64,000 bases of DNA from Spirometra erinaceieuropaei. Lineage: Eukaryota > Platyhelminthes > Cestoda > Diphyllobothriidea > Diphyllobothriidae. Positions 1-12,039 of the stretch are shown here, one piece after another. The notes under the pieces were generated by a model. The model was not told the origin of the DNA. It did not search any database and saw only the letters and a list, made by a program, of their open reading frames with translations. The stretch's first letter is position 1; the number at the start of each line of letters is the position of its first letter. Position numbers and translations under genes: made by a program. The DNA lies in contig CACRXP010000015.1 in the NCBI GenBank assembly GCA_902702965.1, positions 2,266,013 to 2,330,012 of the forward strand. The letters are read 5' to 3'.

Positions 1-67
1 TTCATCTTCCGGTCTTCCCGCAAACTCCAAAGTGTTCGTAACAAAGACAGCACCTTTATCTGCGAAT

Positions 68-152
68 GTCTCTGATGATGAATTCAAGTGAGAATCCGAA
101 GCGTTAGGCCAATAACTTTCTTGTTCCAGTGATAGCATCTTCGTCTTCTGAA
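68..152 (+). ncRNA. Degenerate hammerhead-like motif in a Penelope-like element tail
   Basis: CTGATGA at 72-78 is followed by a hairpin-forming segment (AATTC / GAATCC) and then GAAGCGTT, where better copies in this window read GAAACGTC. The sequence after it (taggccaataa, cttgttccagtgat) matches the tail that follows the motif at 61486-61570. The A-to-G change in the GAAA core should abolish activity, so this is a dead copy. Confidence 0.5.
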
Positions 153-2229
153 AGACAGTATAATTGCCGACACGTTCTCACACCTTGAGGTGGGCGTTGC
201 CACTGCAATAAAGTTTGCCAACAATCCAATAGCGGGCTCTCAACATTCCCCCGGTAGAATTTTGAATTTCTCCCCGACGTTTCCTCTCCAACCAGCACTC
301 GTTCTCTCACTCTCCCCTCCTCACGAACTCTCACATTCTCTTCTGCGATGCGATATCGTGTGTATGAAATTTCGTGTGGCAGTGGACCTATCTGGTGCGG
401 TTTTTGACGCGACCCTATCTCCCAGTTAAGCAGACCAAAATCCAGCGGCATGCCGTCTACCTAGCGGGGACCTTGACCATTCTTAATGAACACTTCAGTC
501 GCGTATACCTGATAGGCCTTCTAACGGTTGCGCCGATTTACGACGGTCGCCAACAGAAAGTTTCCCAGCCAAAAGCCCCGAAGACCGAATCAGTAAGGCA
601 ATCCCGTACTTTGGCCTGGAACGCACAAAGGGGTCAGAGGTGGATTCGCCCAATATGCCGAGGCTGGAGCATTCGCCCCTAGACATTTTCGACCACCGCT
701 CACTTACAGAAGACGAAAATGTCGACCGGTGTCACTGTGTCTACAAGGCTGAGAGTTCAGTTACAACTCGCGCGGGCCTTTAATGGACAAAGGGAGTTTT
801 TAGCTATCGTCGTGACGAGCACAGTATCCGCTGTTTGCTGTACCATTCCCACAAATCACCGCATCAGACGCAGTCAACGCTTTTCTGAGGCACCGGGGTT
901 CCTGCTACTTTCAAAAATGACTGCCGCCTCCAATCGAAATTCACGTTGGTTCGCTAGCATTCACTGTTTCTCGGCATCAGCTCAAATCGAACTATGACAT
1001 ACCACTCACAGGCAAAGTAGCCCATCGGCTGTTTCCATCGACAGTTCGAAGATTGACTTGACGGCCAAGCCCAATTTCACTCGATAGCCTGACACACTCG
1101 CTGCTGTAGCTGTTCCTCCGTCTTACTCCCAAATCTGACACTGACTGTACTGTAGCTGAGTCTGTTTGAGGAACCTACCTAAGAATGCCTCGTGAATTTG
1201 CCTCTCTCCTACAGGTACTTTAACAATAGCCGGTTATTTGGACCGACTCCACAGAGCCATACACAATATCCGCATATCATCCTCCCTGGGGTTACCGACT
1301 CTATCCTTTGTCCTCTCCCTTACGCTCTCTATGCGCTTTCTTACTGGACCTGCGCTACGTCGACTGTGAGGCATCCTAGCCGCCTTAGATGGGCCCTGTA
1401 GATTCTTTTGCTGATACGAAAAGTATTTTGTCACCGACCGCAATGGTTAGGGACATCCAAAACCGGCCGACGTCGGCTACGATGAACCAACCGTGTTACA
1501 ACATGTAGCTCAACCTTAGGTGATGAGGCGGACGACATCAACTAACGACAGCCGGCCAAACTGCTCTGTTGTGCGGATTCCCAGCAAAACCCACAAGCAG
1601 GCGTCATCTCAGGCATGGTAACCAGTGGCGTATCACCCGTACTGCTTTGTGATAATGCTCCCGTAGGTCATCTAAGGGAACAACCAATCACAAGCTCGAA
1701 CACGCAAGTAACTTGACCAATCAATTTCTAATACCGACACAGACATCAAACATGTAAGCAAACGCAACTCACGCCCCCCTTCCCCCACGTGCGCTTTCCG
1801 TTCAGACCCATCAACGTACTGCCAGATTGCAGCAACCTGTCCGGTGCATAAAACACCTAACTCTTATCACCCTCCGACTTATCTTATTGAACTGGCCGGA
1901 ATTTGTTGTGAGTGGTTATGATTGGTCAGGTATTCGTGACCGTCACCATGAGAGCTAAACGACCATCTAGGGCCTTCCGATCCTTACCATCCAACCATGT
2001 AGGAAGACCTTTATCGAGAAGAATGTCAATATTACTTATATCAGTAGGGCAGATGGGCGGGACACTTAACGGGAAAACGCGAAATTTCGCCATTTGCTTG
2101 CTTCATTACTCCAACGAGGTGAAGGGACAGAGAGTACAAGTTGACGGATGAGAATTAGGGCGTACAAGTGGGCGGAAAACAAATAATCCAAAGTTGTTGG
2201 TTAAAGAAGGCCGGACCGACTAAGACTGC
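153..2229. other. Stretch with no recognisable gene
   Basis: Only short overlapping frames occur here (up to about 115 codons), none with a recognisable domain, splice-bounded exon structure or repeat match inside the window. I see nothing I can annotate. Confidence 0.5.
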
Positions 2230-2261
2230 ATGCGGCAGACAAATTCTGCCCCAGCCCTTAC

Positions 2262-2292
2262 CATTAACCCAACCCTAACCTTAGGCCTAAAC
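2262..2292 (+). repeat. Short telomere-like CCCTAA run
   Basis: A few degenerate CCCTAA-type units (cccaaccctaaccttagg). This is too short to be a telomere and resembles the longer tracts at 24.8, 39.0, 48.6 and 49.7 kb. Confidence 0.4.
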
Positions 2293-2329
2293 TTTACACT
2301 TGTGTATGTGTTCGTGCGTGCGTGGAGTC

Positions 2330-2475
2330 GAGCCCTAGGTGAGCCACACTTCGCGGTTGGGGATGGCTGGCTGACGGCTGCTAATAAGGCAAAAATGGCC
2401 ATTCCGGTTTCCATTGTCTTTGTCGGCACCATGTCATTTAATTCTATTACTAGTTGCTGTACAACTGCCTGCTAG
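2330..2475 (+). repeat. 3' part of a tRNA-derived SINE
   Basis: The sequence shares with the next copy the block 'ggctgacggctgctaataaggc', then 'aaatggccattccggt' and 'ttgtctttgtcgg'. This block follows the tRNA-like head in the complete copies. The promoter-bearing head is poorly preserved, leaving only the end of a B-box-like gagccctaggtg. Confidence 0.5.
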
Positions 2476-2489
2476 CGTTCTAATATGAG

Positions 2490-2752
2490 TTCCAAGGCAC
2501 AACGCAACGAGCATATTCCGTAGCCTTATCGGTGAGCGCCCACAATCATAATTGATATTCCCGATCATAACCGACAGGACAACGGGTCCATGGCTTAACG
2601 GTAGAGCGTTCAACTCCGTGACCAAAGATTTCGGGTTCAAATCTCAAGTGAATCACAGCTGAGGATGGGTATGACTGTCTGACGACGGCTGATAGGCCAG
2701 AAATGGCCATTTCAGCCTCCCTTGTCTTTGCGGGTAGTACCATTTTGAATAT
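2490..2752 (+). repeat. tRNA-derived SINE copy
   Basis: A tRNA-like head at about 2588-2645 has an A-box-like TGGCTTAACGGTAGAGCG and a B-box-like GGGTTCAAATCTC. A body follows with gactgtctgacgacggct and ggccagaaatggccattt, ending at cttgtctttgcggg. The same body occurs at 5.7, 10.4, 33.1, 42.2, 46.5 and 53.7 kb. Such elements carry an internal RNA polymerase III promoter and depend on a LINE for movement. The foldback element at 2754 begins directly after this copy. Confidence 0.7.
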
Positions 2753-2753
2753 A

Positions 2754-3739
2754 CAGTGAGTGACGGTTCTCATGAAATGATGGCTGAAATTCTGAAATGC
2801 GTCTTCGATTAGGAAGGATTACTTAGGGGCAGTTGTAATAGTGATTATCTCGCGACATAATCGTATAATATTTCGGACTCGGCAGGATGTCAGCTTTTGA
2901 ATACACCTCTTTTCGATCTCCGGTAGAAGCCGTACTTGGTAAAAATGGCTAGTAAAGTAGCATGCATTTTTCTCATTGATTTTCGATGTCCTTGCTAATT
3001 CAAATATATTTTATAGAAACCACAAAAATATGCTTCCTCCCAGTCGTTCGACAGAGAATCACGTCGTCGTTATATTTTATACTTAAATAAGAAGTATAAT
3101 TGGGTTTTAAAAAAGTTTTCTAAGTGCCGAATAATTTTGAGCCTGACCAGTCGTTGCATTAGTGCTTAGTGATTTTAGTCTACAAGGTGCAAGCGCTCCG
3201 CGTAAAGAAAATGACATATTCTCCCATGCTTTTAAAAGAATATCATGCAGAGTCCATAAAATTTTGCAATGGATTTGGACTATCTTGTACATTTCATTAG
3301 GAGCAGTGGTAAGCGGGCAGATACGATGCTGTATGAATGGATTTTGCACGATATTAAAAAATCTCATAATTAGAAACTTTTTTAAAACTTAATTATACTC
3401 CTTCTTCGAGCATAAATATAAACATAACGTGATGCTCTATCAAAAGACTGAAAGGAAGCATATTGTGTTTGTGATTTCTATAAAATATATTTAAGTTTTC
3501 AAGACCATCGAAAGTCATTGTAAGAAATGCATTCCACTTAAGTAGTCATTTTTACCAGGTACGGTTTTACAAGAGATCGAAAAGCGGTGCATTCGAAAGC
3601 TGACATCCAGCCGAGTCCGAAATATTATAGGATTATGCTGCAAAATAATCACTACCACAACCCCGCCTAAGTAATCCTTCCTAATCAAAAACGCATTTCG
3701 GAATTTCAGCAAACATTTCATGAGATCGGACACTCGCTG
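2754..3739 (+). mobile_element. Foldback MITE, family A, complete (copy 1)
   Basis: The ends are inverted copies of each other: CAGTGAGTGACGGTTCTCAT at the left and its near complement ending cggacactcgctg at the right. Both are flanked by TA (2752-2753 and 3740-3741), the target duplication typical of Tc1/mariner-type transposition. The inverted arms are about 370 bp each (landmarks: gaaattctgaaatgcg, gcatgcatttttc, attgatttt), and an asymmetric core of about 250 bp lies near 3125-3375. There is no transposase frame. Strand is assigned by core orientation, taking copies that read cctgaccagtcgttgca as plus. Confidence 0.85.
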
Positions 3740-3741
3740 TA

Positions 3742-4279
3742 TATGTATGCAATAAATCCCCACGAAACCGAGAGAGACAGGTTTGCATATTTGTGGCCTA
3801 TCACCTGTCGTCAGAAGACTACACGTCTCGATAGTCTGAGATTAGAATTGGGACTCCTTACCTCATTGAACTTCAACTCGGGCCCTGTAGTTGAGCCGTT
3901 GGCTAGTTGTCCTACGCGTTATGTCTAGATTCGGGTGTTCATGCTGAGTATGCTTGTTCCGTGGAACCTACTTGGTTGTAGAAGAGTCGGGGGGTTCACA
4001 CGACGAGTCGTCGATCCGGAATTGTCTGTCCGTGTGGAGCAACGTCGAAATGCTCAAAATTTCATACAACTCTTATTCAAAACACCTTTCAAAAGCCTCC
4101 TCTGTTCATCATTTCACGCCAGTCTTCTAGGTTTTAATTATGGAGTTTTGCCTAACCGAAAGTCAACATCTGCTTCTTTTCGTTTCTCCCTAGATCATAC
4201 GCCACTATATCGGCCAAAGAATAAACACTGAGGCGATTCTAACTAGATCGACGCTGATCCTACATTCGTGAACAACCAA
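3742..4279. other. Flank upstream of the dynein light chain gene
   Basis: No repeat or gene is recognised. It should contain the 5' region of the DYNLT5-like gene if exon 1 is the first exon, but I see no convincing core promoter. A TAG stop at 4244-4246, in frame with exon 1, limits upstream extension of the coding frame. Confidence 0.4.
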
Positions 4280-7200
4280 ATGGATCAGTTGTCGTCTATC
4301 CCACAAAGCAGACGAGTTTCTCTGGCAACGCGTGTTCATGATCAAATTCAGCATCGAAAATCCACAAAGTCAACTCTCCCGCGCAGTTCATTCTCCCTTT
4401 GGCGATTCCAGCGGCTTGGACGACACCAGCCTCTTCGACTCGAAAACACCTACAGAACTGGGCCGAATCCGGATGAAAAGTTCGACGTTGCAGAGGTACT
4501 CATTAGTTCACAAATAAAACCAGTTGGAGTTCACAACTCACTTAAGCATTTTAAGGGAAGCCAAATTACAGAGATCAAAAAATTTCCCATCGTGACGATC
4601 TCTAGCCACCAATCTCTCGAATTCCAGTCGACTGATTTGCAATCTGAGCTACCAGGCGGCCGCTGACACTTCTACCACATCTAATATTTCCGCCGTTCGG
4701 CTAATAGAGTCCGCCCAAGAACGAGGGTTTTCTGGCAGTGTGAATTCGTATTTTCATTAAAAGCACGTGTTACTTGTCAATACTCATAGCTTGGCAGCGA
4801 TAATCTGGATTGCAGCGGTGTTGAATTGGTCAACACCAGGCATCTTTTCGACGTCACATACCAACGAACCGTAGTGGAAGGGGACTAGAATACCCGAAAA
4901 GAGGGGAAGATAGTCAAATGTAGACAAGTCCCTAACGCCGAATTAATTCTTAAGCAGGGAGTCTAGTTTTGCAGGATTAGGGCGATTAAAAATAGTTTAA
5001 CGTGTAATTCTCCCCATCTCATCTTTTTTTCAAATAAACAGAATTTCCAGCGAAAAAAATCCTTGGACTCCGTGGTTCAGTCATGCAAAGAATGCAGATC
5101 TCATTATTGTTGAAGTGAGCAGTTAACGGACGACGGCTACTTTCTACAGGAGTAGTTCGGTGCTATACCAGTATGAATAAAAGAAGAATATTTGGGTTTG
5201 AGTTGACCAAATAATAATATTCCTCCATGAAGTGGAAAGTAGCGGCCCAGTCCCCAAACCTCGCTAGGCTCCCATGCATGAGAAAAAGGGTTGCCGCATA
5301 CTTGTGTAGTCAGCTTTGATCTAGGTAAAAATCAGAATACGTGGAGTATAAATCATTTGGATATGAACGATTCGGAGGGTTTTCTCTGTATGAGTGTGTC
5401 CAAACTATTGGGCATTTATGACTCTGTAAGGGTAGATAAACACGCTTAGTGTCGCGGTTTCGATCGGAAATATTAATTATGGGCCGAGCACGCTCCGTAA
5501 CCTGATCCGTGAGTGCCCATCTACCATAAATAACAATCCCGACCATAACCGACAAGACAACGGTTCCGTGGGCCAACGGCAGTGTCAAAAGGGGGCGAGC
5601 GTGCACGCAACGTGATTGCTGAGCAGCATGCCATCATAATTAACATTCACGACCACAACCGATAGGACAACGGGTCTTTTGGTCAGTTGTACAGCGCTCG
5701 ACTCAATGACCAAATATCCGGGGCTCGATCTCAGATGCTGCAAGCCTGGGACAGGGTATAGCTAGCTGGTGGCGGTGGCTAATAAGCCAGAAGTGGTCAT
5801 TCCAGTCTTTCTTGGTTTTGTCGGTGGCCCCTTCCGAATGCATGGGTATTCGCTGTGGGACAGTCTGGGGGCTCTAGGTTGATTCTCAAAGCACAGTGGG
5901 ATGGTCCCGTGCCGTACGCCGATCGGTGGACGCCCTCCCAACATAATAAAAGAACTGTAAAACTCATTGCACATTTTGCTCACCGCTGAGAATGACTCCC
6001 AGTTGTGTCATTGATCTGTTCGCGTAAGGCTTATTAGCCGGGTGGAAAATCGATACGGCCGTAGATCAAGTCCTCGGTTTTCTTCGATGGGACGACCAAG
6101 ACCGAAATGTTGGTGCGCAATGTCACCGAAAAATCCGCTAGGCTGATGAGCGAATTTGGGATTGCGGTCATTCGCAGGCCGGAAGCGATAATGCTTCATT
6201 CACTTATGCATCCTAAGGACTCAACGCCCACCAACCAGAAATCTGGTGTCATTCACCCCTGGTAACCCTAAGCGATGACAACATTTCTCGTCGTTTCAAA
6301 TGTCAAAAGTTTATGTGCCACGCTTATGTTATGGTCCTACAGTAGGTGGGGTAACTCATGAAATTTTTGCCGAAATTTCGAAGTGCATTCTCGTTTCGAA
6401 AAGATTAATTAAGTAGGGTTGTCAAACTAATCAGCCTGCAGTATAATTCTACAATGATTCAGTTACCTCGGAATGTCGGCTTTCGAGTGAACTTATTTCC
6501 GACTGCATGCAAGAACTATACTCTGCAAAAAAATGACTACTTAATTAGCATGCATTTTTCTCATTGATTTTCGAGGCCCTTGAAAATTAATTTGTATGTC
6601 ATGGAATACATGCATAAAAATATTAATTATGTTACTTATTCGGTAGAAAATCACGTCTTCTTCCGATTTTATAGTCGAAGGAGGAGTATACTTCGGTTTC
6701 GAAAAGTTTCTAATTCGGAGATTTTTTAATACCATGAAATGACCGTTTGTAAAACGCCATGCATCTGCATTTACGAATGTGGCTTGCAAAGTTAACAATA
6801 TTGCTCAAATCCACTGTTTAATTTTATGAACCCCATATTGTCTCCTCTTAATACCGTAGAGAGACGCATGGTTTTACGTACACGGAAAATATACAGCTTG
6901 TAGTTTTGAAGCACTGAATGCAAGTGCAACAGCAAGTCGGGTTCAAAATTATTCAGGAATAAGTTTTTTAAAACCGAATTATACTTCCCCTTCGAGTATA
7001 AAATCGGAAGACGTGATTTTCTACCGAAAAAGTAAAAGAATTAATATTCTATGCATGATTTCCATGAAATATAATTGAGTGTTTAGGGGCATCGAAAATC
7101 AATGTGAAAAATGCATGCTACGTAAGTAGCCATTTTTCACAGAGTGTAGTTCTTGCATGAAACCGTAAGGAAGTCCACTCGAAAGCCGGCATCCTGATGT

Positions 7201-7737
7201 AACTGGATCATGATGATTAGTTTTACAACCCTTCTTACTTACTCTTTTCGAAACGAGAACGCATTTCGAAATTTTGGTTGACATTTCATGAGTTAGCACA
7301 TCTACTGTATATACTAGAATTTCAGTAGTTTACAGGAGATTCGCCACGGATGTGTGTGTGTGGTTAAAGTGCAGATCGGCGAGGTGTCATGGTGTTCTGG
7401 TTTCCGCCCCATTTTTCCTCGTTCCCTGCAGGCAAAACGCAGCATTCACCAACTGTTGGCCACAACCCTCGCAGACGTGACCTACTCACCCGAAACGGCC
7501 ACTCAACTGGCCACAACTTTGTCCATTCTGGTGAGAAAACAGGCCCGCTCCCAACAGCAGTCTCTGCGCTACAAGTTCGTGGCAGTGGTGCACATTGGCG
7601 CGCTGGCCGACGCCAGTGCATGCTTTTGCAGCAGGGCGATCTGGTCGGCAGACTGCGGTGACAACTACGCCGAGGCCTCCTACTCCAACAACTCCCTCTA
7701 CGCAGTGGCCACGCTCTACGCGGTCTACTATGAGTGA
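4280..7737 (+). CDS. DYNLT5: TCTEX1-domain dynein light chain (DYNLT5/TCTEX1D type), two exons
   Basis: Exons are 4280-4495 and 7432-7737, joined at phase 0 (donor GAG|GTACTC; acceptor after ttccctgcag), giving 173 residues and TGA. The first 72 residues are a basic, serine-rich N-terminus ending in LENTYRTGP, which matches the ENTYQxGP signature of the DYNLT5/TCTEX1D subgroup. Exon 2 holds the TCTEX1 fold, with a helix around ATTLADVTYSPETATQL and the strands YKFVAVVHIGAL, SRAIWSAD and NNSLYAVATLYAVYYE at the C-terminus. The family forms dimeric light chains of dyneins, and this subgroup is usually linked to ciliary or axonemal dynein. Length fits the family (about 180 residues). ATG 4280 is chosen because an in-frame stop lies at 4244. 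The 2.9-kb intron carries SINEs and a complete foldback MITE. Assignment to DYNLT5 rather than a sister paralogue is less certain than the family. Confidence 0.9.
5505..5835 (+). repeat. Two adjoining tRNA-derived SINE copies, the first truncated
   Basis: A first fragment (5505-5600; ctgatccgtgagtgcccat, ccataaccgacaagacaac, gtgggccaacggcag) breaks off after the A-box region. A second copy at about 5640-5835 repeats 'accgataggacaacgggtc' and continues through a B-box-like gggctcgatctcag, ggctaataagccagaagtgg and tcttggttttgtcgg. Both lie in the intron of the DYNLT5-like gene. Confidence 0.65.
6340..7307 (-). mobile_element. Foldback MITE, family B, complete (copy 2)
   Basis: Ends are CAGTAGGTGGGGTAACTCAT and the inverted form ending agttagcacatctactg, flanked by TA (6338-6339, 7308-7309). 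The arms share layout with family A but use a distinct terminal consensus (gggctaactcatgaaatgtcaaccgaaat). The core, at about 6715-6960, is in the minus orientation relative to copy 1. It lies inside the intron of the DYNLT5-like gene, and its right end is 124 bp from the acceptor of exon 2. Confidence 0.82.
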
Positions 7738-8029
7738 AAACGCCGGACGCTCGTCGGCGAGCCAATGAACAACCGCTTCCTCCTCCTCTCTGTCTCTCTA
7801 GAAGTTTATAGTTGCAAATCCAATCTACAAAACAGCCTGTCTTGTTTTTCGGTATAGAGGGAAAACGGACGAACGCGCGGGCGGGCGCGCGCCTGTATAC
7901 CGCGTACAATCTTGTTTGTAGCGGTCTGCGTGCGCGGTGTGGTTAAAATACCGCCTGCGGGCTCTGAGCGTCCACATGGGCAGACCACGGCGCGTTGTCG
8001 ACGCCAGGCGTTCGTTTATTGACAATTCA
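7738..8029. other. 3' flank of the DYNLT5-like gene
   Basis: GC-rich sequence with a CpG-rich patch at 7870-7900. No canonical AATAAA is seen on the plus strand directly after the stop codon, so the polyadenylation site is unresolved. Confidence 0.35.
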
Positions 8030-8350
8030 ATTGCCGATCTTGACGAGTACGTCCACCATGCCCCACAGCAGGGTGGGCGAAGGGACGGTGACTCGCGCGT
8101 GATTTACTTTATAGTGGTAGTAGACTTGTGCAGCATCTACTTCACTCTCTCCTCCTCCTCCCCCATCTGCACTCGGTGTCGAGACATAGTCAAGACGATG
8201 GGTGGGAGAGGACGCACGTGGCTAGCGCGACCGGAGCTACCCCTAGGCACGGCACCACACCCGGCTGGGATCCCACGGACCGGGAGTGCCAAAAAGGCCA
8301 TATTAAGGAGCCATTGTAGCCTGACTCTCGGTCCAACATTCAGCCACTGC
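8030..8350 (-). repeat. Dispersed repeat RptA, minus orientation
   Basis: This is the reverse complement of blocks in the copies at 18.2, 19.7 and 54.1 kb: caccatgccccacagcag, tgactcgcgcgtgattta, gtcgagacatagtcaagac, ctaggcacggcacc. RptA is about 430 bp when complete. It has no preserved reading frame and no polymerase III boxes that I can identify. Confidence 0.65.
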
Positions 8351-10274
8351 ACACAAACACGCTCGGGGCTGACTGTGGGGTCCGGATTATCCCGTTAGTT
8401 GGTAGCCTCCGAAACCACGGTTTTCAGCGGGCCGTGATAGCTTCAAACGCGTCAGGTTGTTAACAGTGAGCAAAATGCGCTGAGTCGTCGACCTCTCTCT
8501 CCCTACCCCCACCACTTATATTCAGAAAAAGGATAACCACTGACCTTCCGGTCAGTAACATGTTCGTGAGAGTGATTTCACGCCCAGGTTGTCCGGTTAC
8601 GGAGTAACTTTATACGCGTCTCCGTCTCTCTCTCTCACTTGCTCTCTCTCTTTTAAACACTACTTCGAAACTAAAGACCAACGGAACAGAATCGAAGGCC
8701 TACTGTGTCATTTCGTGTACAACCTTTTAGGCACAAACGGTCTGGCCTCATCGTTCAAATCGGCTCGAGTAATGGGTCATCTAGTAAAAAAAACAATACC
8801 ATGAAACGGCTGTCGATGTGGTGGGAACAGAACAGAAGGCGGTGCAGAATCAAGTTATCTTGCAGGCAATCCACAAGAGTAGGAAATGGTAAAAAGGAGA
8901 TTGTGCGGTACCCCCTCCCTCTGGATGAAACATTTAAACCAACCAAAAAGGAAGTCGCATTATTAGTACTTACAAGGAAAACAAACTAGCAAAAAAGACG
9001 GAGGGTGTGAAGAATAAAAAAGTGAGTAGTTACACCGGATCATGTACAGGGAGAGTTTGGATGCACACGGCTGGCTCCAGCAGGTTCAATCTACCTGCAT
9101 AGAATTCATCTGTTTTTCGTAACATGCTAAAAGGAGAAGCAGAAAAAAGTGAAGTGGACAATGAATCTGAGGGCTCGAAACTTGTCATTTACAGAAATTC
9201 AAAATGAGAGGGGTGCGCTTATAATGGCGTTGTGAGGAAGAGGCCAGGAAAGTACAATGAGCAGTCAGACGGGCTGAGGCAAGAGGATGGTGTGGCTGAC
9301 GCATTTGACTAAACATGCGGTAACATTACGACTTCTCCGTCGGTGGTGGTTCACATGCCCTCATCTGATAACGTCTCCATCGCGGACGACATTGTGACCA
9401 TCGCTGTTTCGGCAAGGCGGCGGCAGTGGCTTTCCTGTGGGTTGGAGGCCTACAGGGATCTATCAAACGTTCACCGCTTGTAACCATGCTCCAGTGAGAA
9501 GACAAGGTCTGGGGGGACGAACGTGGTCCTAACGGCTGACTCGGCGCAAGGCTTGCGCCTATGCTGGTTATGCTATGTTATTTGCTACTCACGCTTTTTT
9601 CCTGCACCGCATAACAACCACCTCCTTTCAGTAAGGATCTCAGTCCGTCGGAAGGAATACGACGCCACTATCAGCGCCACCACCCCGCCCCCTAATGTGG
9701 CAAGCAACGATGACGCGAAGTGGAAGCTCTGTGAAGACCTGCATGTCACTCTCGGGTCTGTGCCAAGTGTGCGAAAATTGGGCGTTCTCTGTGACTTCGA
9801 TGGTCGAGCGGGCCGGCGAAAACTGCTTGACCGTCACAGAGGAAATGAATGCGAGAAGCGACAAACTCCCTCGTCTGAGGACCCGCATGGGGGGCAACCT
9901 AGTAACCAACATCATCTATCGGTTTCTTAATCATAGGACAACCTGGATGCATCGTCAATCACAACTGCCGAACCAATTGCTCGTCAGGAGGCGTGATCAC
10001 CGTCATGTGCTCATGACAGATCATCGTCTTGTAGTCCCGAAAATGAGTCTGTAAATCCAACTGCGCGGACGACCCTCAAGATAACAAGACCCCGACGAAG
10101 CCGAACACGACCGCAGTGGATTTGGTTGGGAAATCTCCAACAAAATGAACAGTGGCAAAAGTCACGTGCAAGTCCTGGAGAAATAAGACGTTGAGTCTAG
10201 TTGGCGGGAATCGCATACAGCCATCCAGATCAGTGACCCTGAAGTTACCTGGCCCGATTGGTGGACTTCTCCCC
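8351..10274. other. Unassigned stretch
   Basis: Contains low-complexity ct-rich runs (8620-8660) and short frames, the longest 135 codons at 9523-9930. None shows a recognisable domain or flanking splice sites that link to the neighbouring genes. The missing 3' exons of NELFCD could lie here or between 11.5 and 15 kb, but I could not find them. Confidence 0.4.
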
Positions 10275-10490
10275 CCCCCCCCACCCATAATTCCGACCAC
10301 GGCTGGCAGGGCAACGGGGGCCCGTTGCCCAATGGTAGAACGTTGGACTACTTAACGTTCAATGACCGAAAAATCTAGGCTCGAGTCCCCCATCATCCAG
10401 ACGTGGGGCCTGGTAAAGCTGGCTGACGACAGCTAATAAACCCGAAACAGCCATCCCAGGTTCCTCCGCTGTCATCGTCGGTATTACTCG
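10275..10490 (+). repeat. tRNA-derived SINE copy
   Basis: Starts after a run of ten or more C. It has ttgcccaatggtagaacg (A-box-like) and ctcgagtcccccat (B-box-like), then ggctgacgacagctaata, acccgaaacagccatccc and tgtcatcgtcggtatta. These are the same blocks in the same order as the copy at 2490. Confidence 0.65.
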
Positions 10491-10570
10491 TCTATTACAT
10501 GAGAATTTAAATAAACGGTTTCAGGTGCATTCATAGTAATTTGCCAATATTAGGAACAGACAAAGACGTA

Positions 10571-11550
10571 CAGTGAGTGACCGATCTCATGAAATCTTGG
10601 CTGAAATTCTGAAATGCGTCTTCGATTAGGAAGGATTACCTAGGCACGGTTGTAATACTGATTACCTTGCGGCATAATCTTATAATATCTCGGACTCGGC
10701 AGGATGTCAGCTTTAAAATACACTTCTTTTTAATCACCTGTAGAAACCGCACTCGGCAAAAAATGACTACTTAAGTTGCATGCATTTTTCCCATTGATTT
10801 TCGATGGCCATGCAAACTCAAATATATGTTATAGAAACCATAAACAAAAATATGCTTCCTCTTAGTCGTTTGATAGAGAATTACTCCTTCTTTATATTTT
10901 ATGCTCGAAGAAAGGGTATAATTAGGTTTTAAAAAAGGTTCTAATTATAAGATTTTTTAAGACCGCGCAATATCCATTCACAAAGCATCATACCAGTCCG
11001 CTTACCACAAGTCATCATGAAATGTACAACATAGTCCGCATCCATTGCAAAAGTTAATGGACTCTGTATGAGATCTTTATAAAAGCATAGAAAAATATGT
11101 GATTTTCTTTACGCGGAACGCGTGCACCTTGTAGACTGAAATCGCTAAGCGCTAGTGCAACAAATGATCAGGCAATTAGAAAACTACTTTAAAACCTAAT
11201 TATACTCTTTCGTCGAGCATAAAATATAAAGAAGGAGTAATTCTCTATCAAAAGACTAAGAGGAAGCATATTTTTGTTTATGGTTTCTATAACATATATT
11301 TGAGTTTGCATGGCCATCGAAAATCAATGGGGAAAATGCATGCCACTTAAGTAGTCATTTGTTACCCAGTGCGGTTTCTACAGGTGATTAAAAAGAAGTG
11401 TATTTTAAAGCTGACATCCTGCCGAGTCCGAGATATTATAAGATTATGCCGCAAGGTAATCAGTATTACAACCGTGCCAAGGTAATCCTTCTTAATCGAA
11501 GACGCATTTCAGAATTTCCGCTAACATTTAATGAGATTGGTCACTCAATG
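10571..11550 (-). mobile_element. Foldback MITE, family A, complete (copy 3)
   Basis: CAGTGAGTGACCGATCTCAT at the left and its inverted partner ending gattggtcactcaatg at the right are flanked by TA (10569-10570, 11551-11552). The arms are closely similar to copy 1, including gaaatgcgtcttcgattagg and atatgcttcctc. The core (about 10950-11185) is the reverse complement of the core in copy 1: ctttacgcggaacgcg here against ctccgcgtaaag there. The two copies therefore have opposite orientation although their arms look alike in both directions. Confidence 0.85.
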
Positions 11551-11552
11551 TA

Positions 11553-12039
11553 CTTCCGTGCTTCTGCAGGTGTATTGCGTACAACGGAGTACAGCAACAG
11601 TACGAGGTCTAGTTTGATGCTTGTTAAACCGATGCGGCCTGCTTAGATCGTTTGTTCACATAGAGTCAGGAGAGCAATGGAAGAAATACACTACTGAGGA
11701 GGTGCAGCCCGGAAGCACTCCCTGCAAATCTCATCAATGACAATCGATAAACGTTTGCAAATTTTTGTGAAAAGCAAAGAGCGAAGAATGACAGAGGTTG
11801 GCCACTTGGCGAACGACTAACCCAGGAACTCGTTCACGATGTCCGTGTTTCGGTCGGTGCGCAACCCGTCGAAGATGTGCGGATGCGAGACCAGAGGATG
11901 AATGGCAGTCAGGAAGAGTGGGTCATAAGGCGGTGCCGCAATGTGCAGAAGCTACCGAGGACCAAACAGACGACAGGGTAAACAAGGTGTGATAAGAACG
12001 TATATGCGTTGTACGTATAGGGAAAACACAACGGAAATG
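11553..12039. other. Unassigned stretch before a Penelope-like remnant
   Basis: No repeat match or domain is seen. It may contain decayed upstream reverse transcriptase sequence of the next element, but no diagnostic motif survives. Confidence 0.3.

Noticed and set aside
2588..2660. A functional tRNA gene
   Set aside because: A-box and B-box are present but the cloverleaf is not closed and the same head recurs joined to the same non-tRNA body, so it is a SINE.
7364..7909. A 181-codon minus-strand frame
   Set aside because: It is a shadow of the TCTEX1 exon on the plus strand, which has clear family motifs and splice borders.
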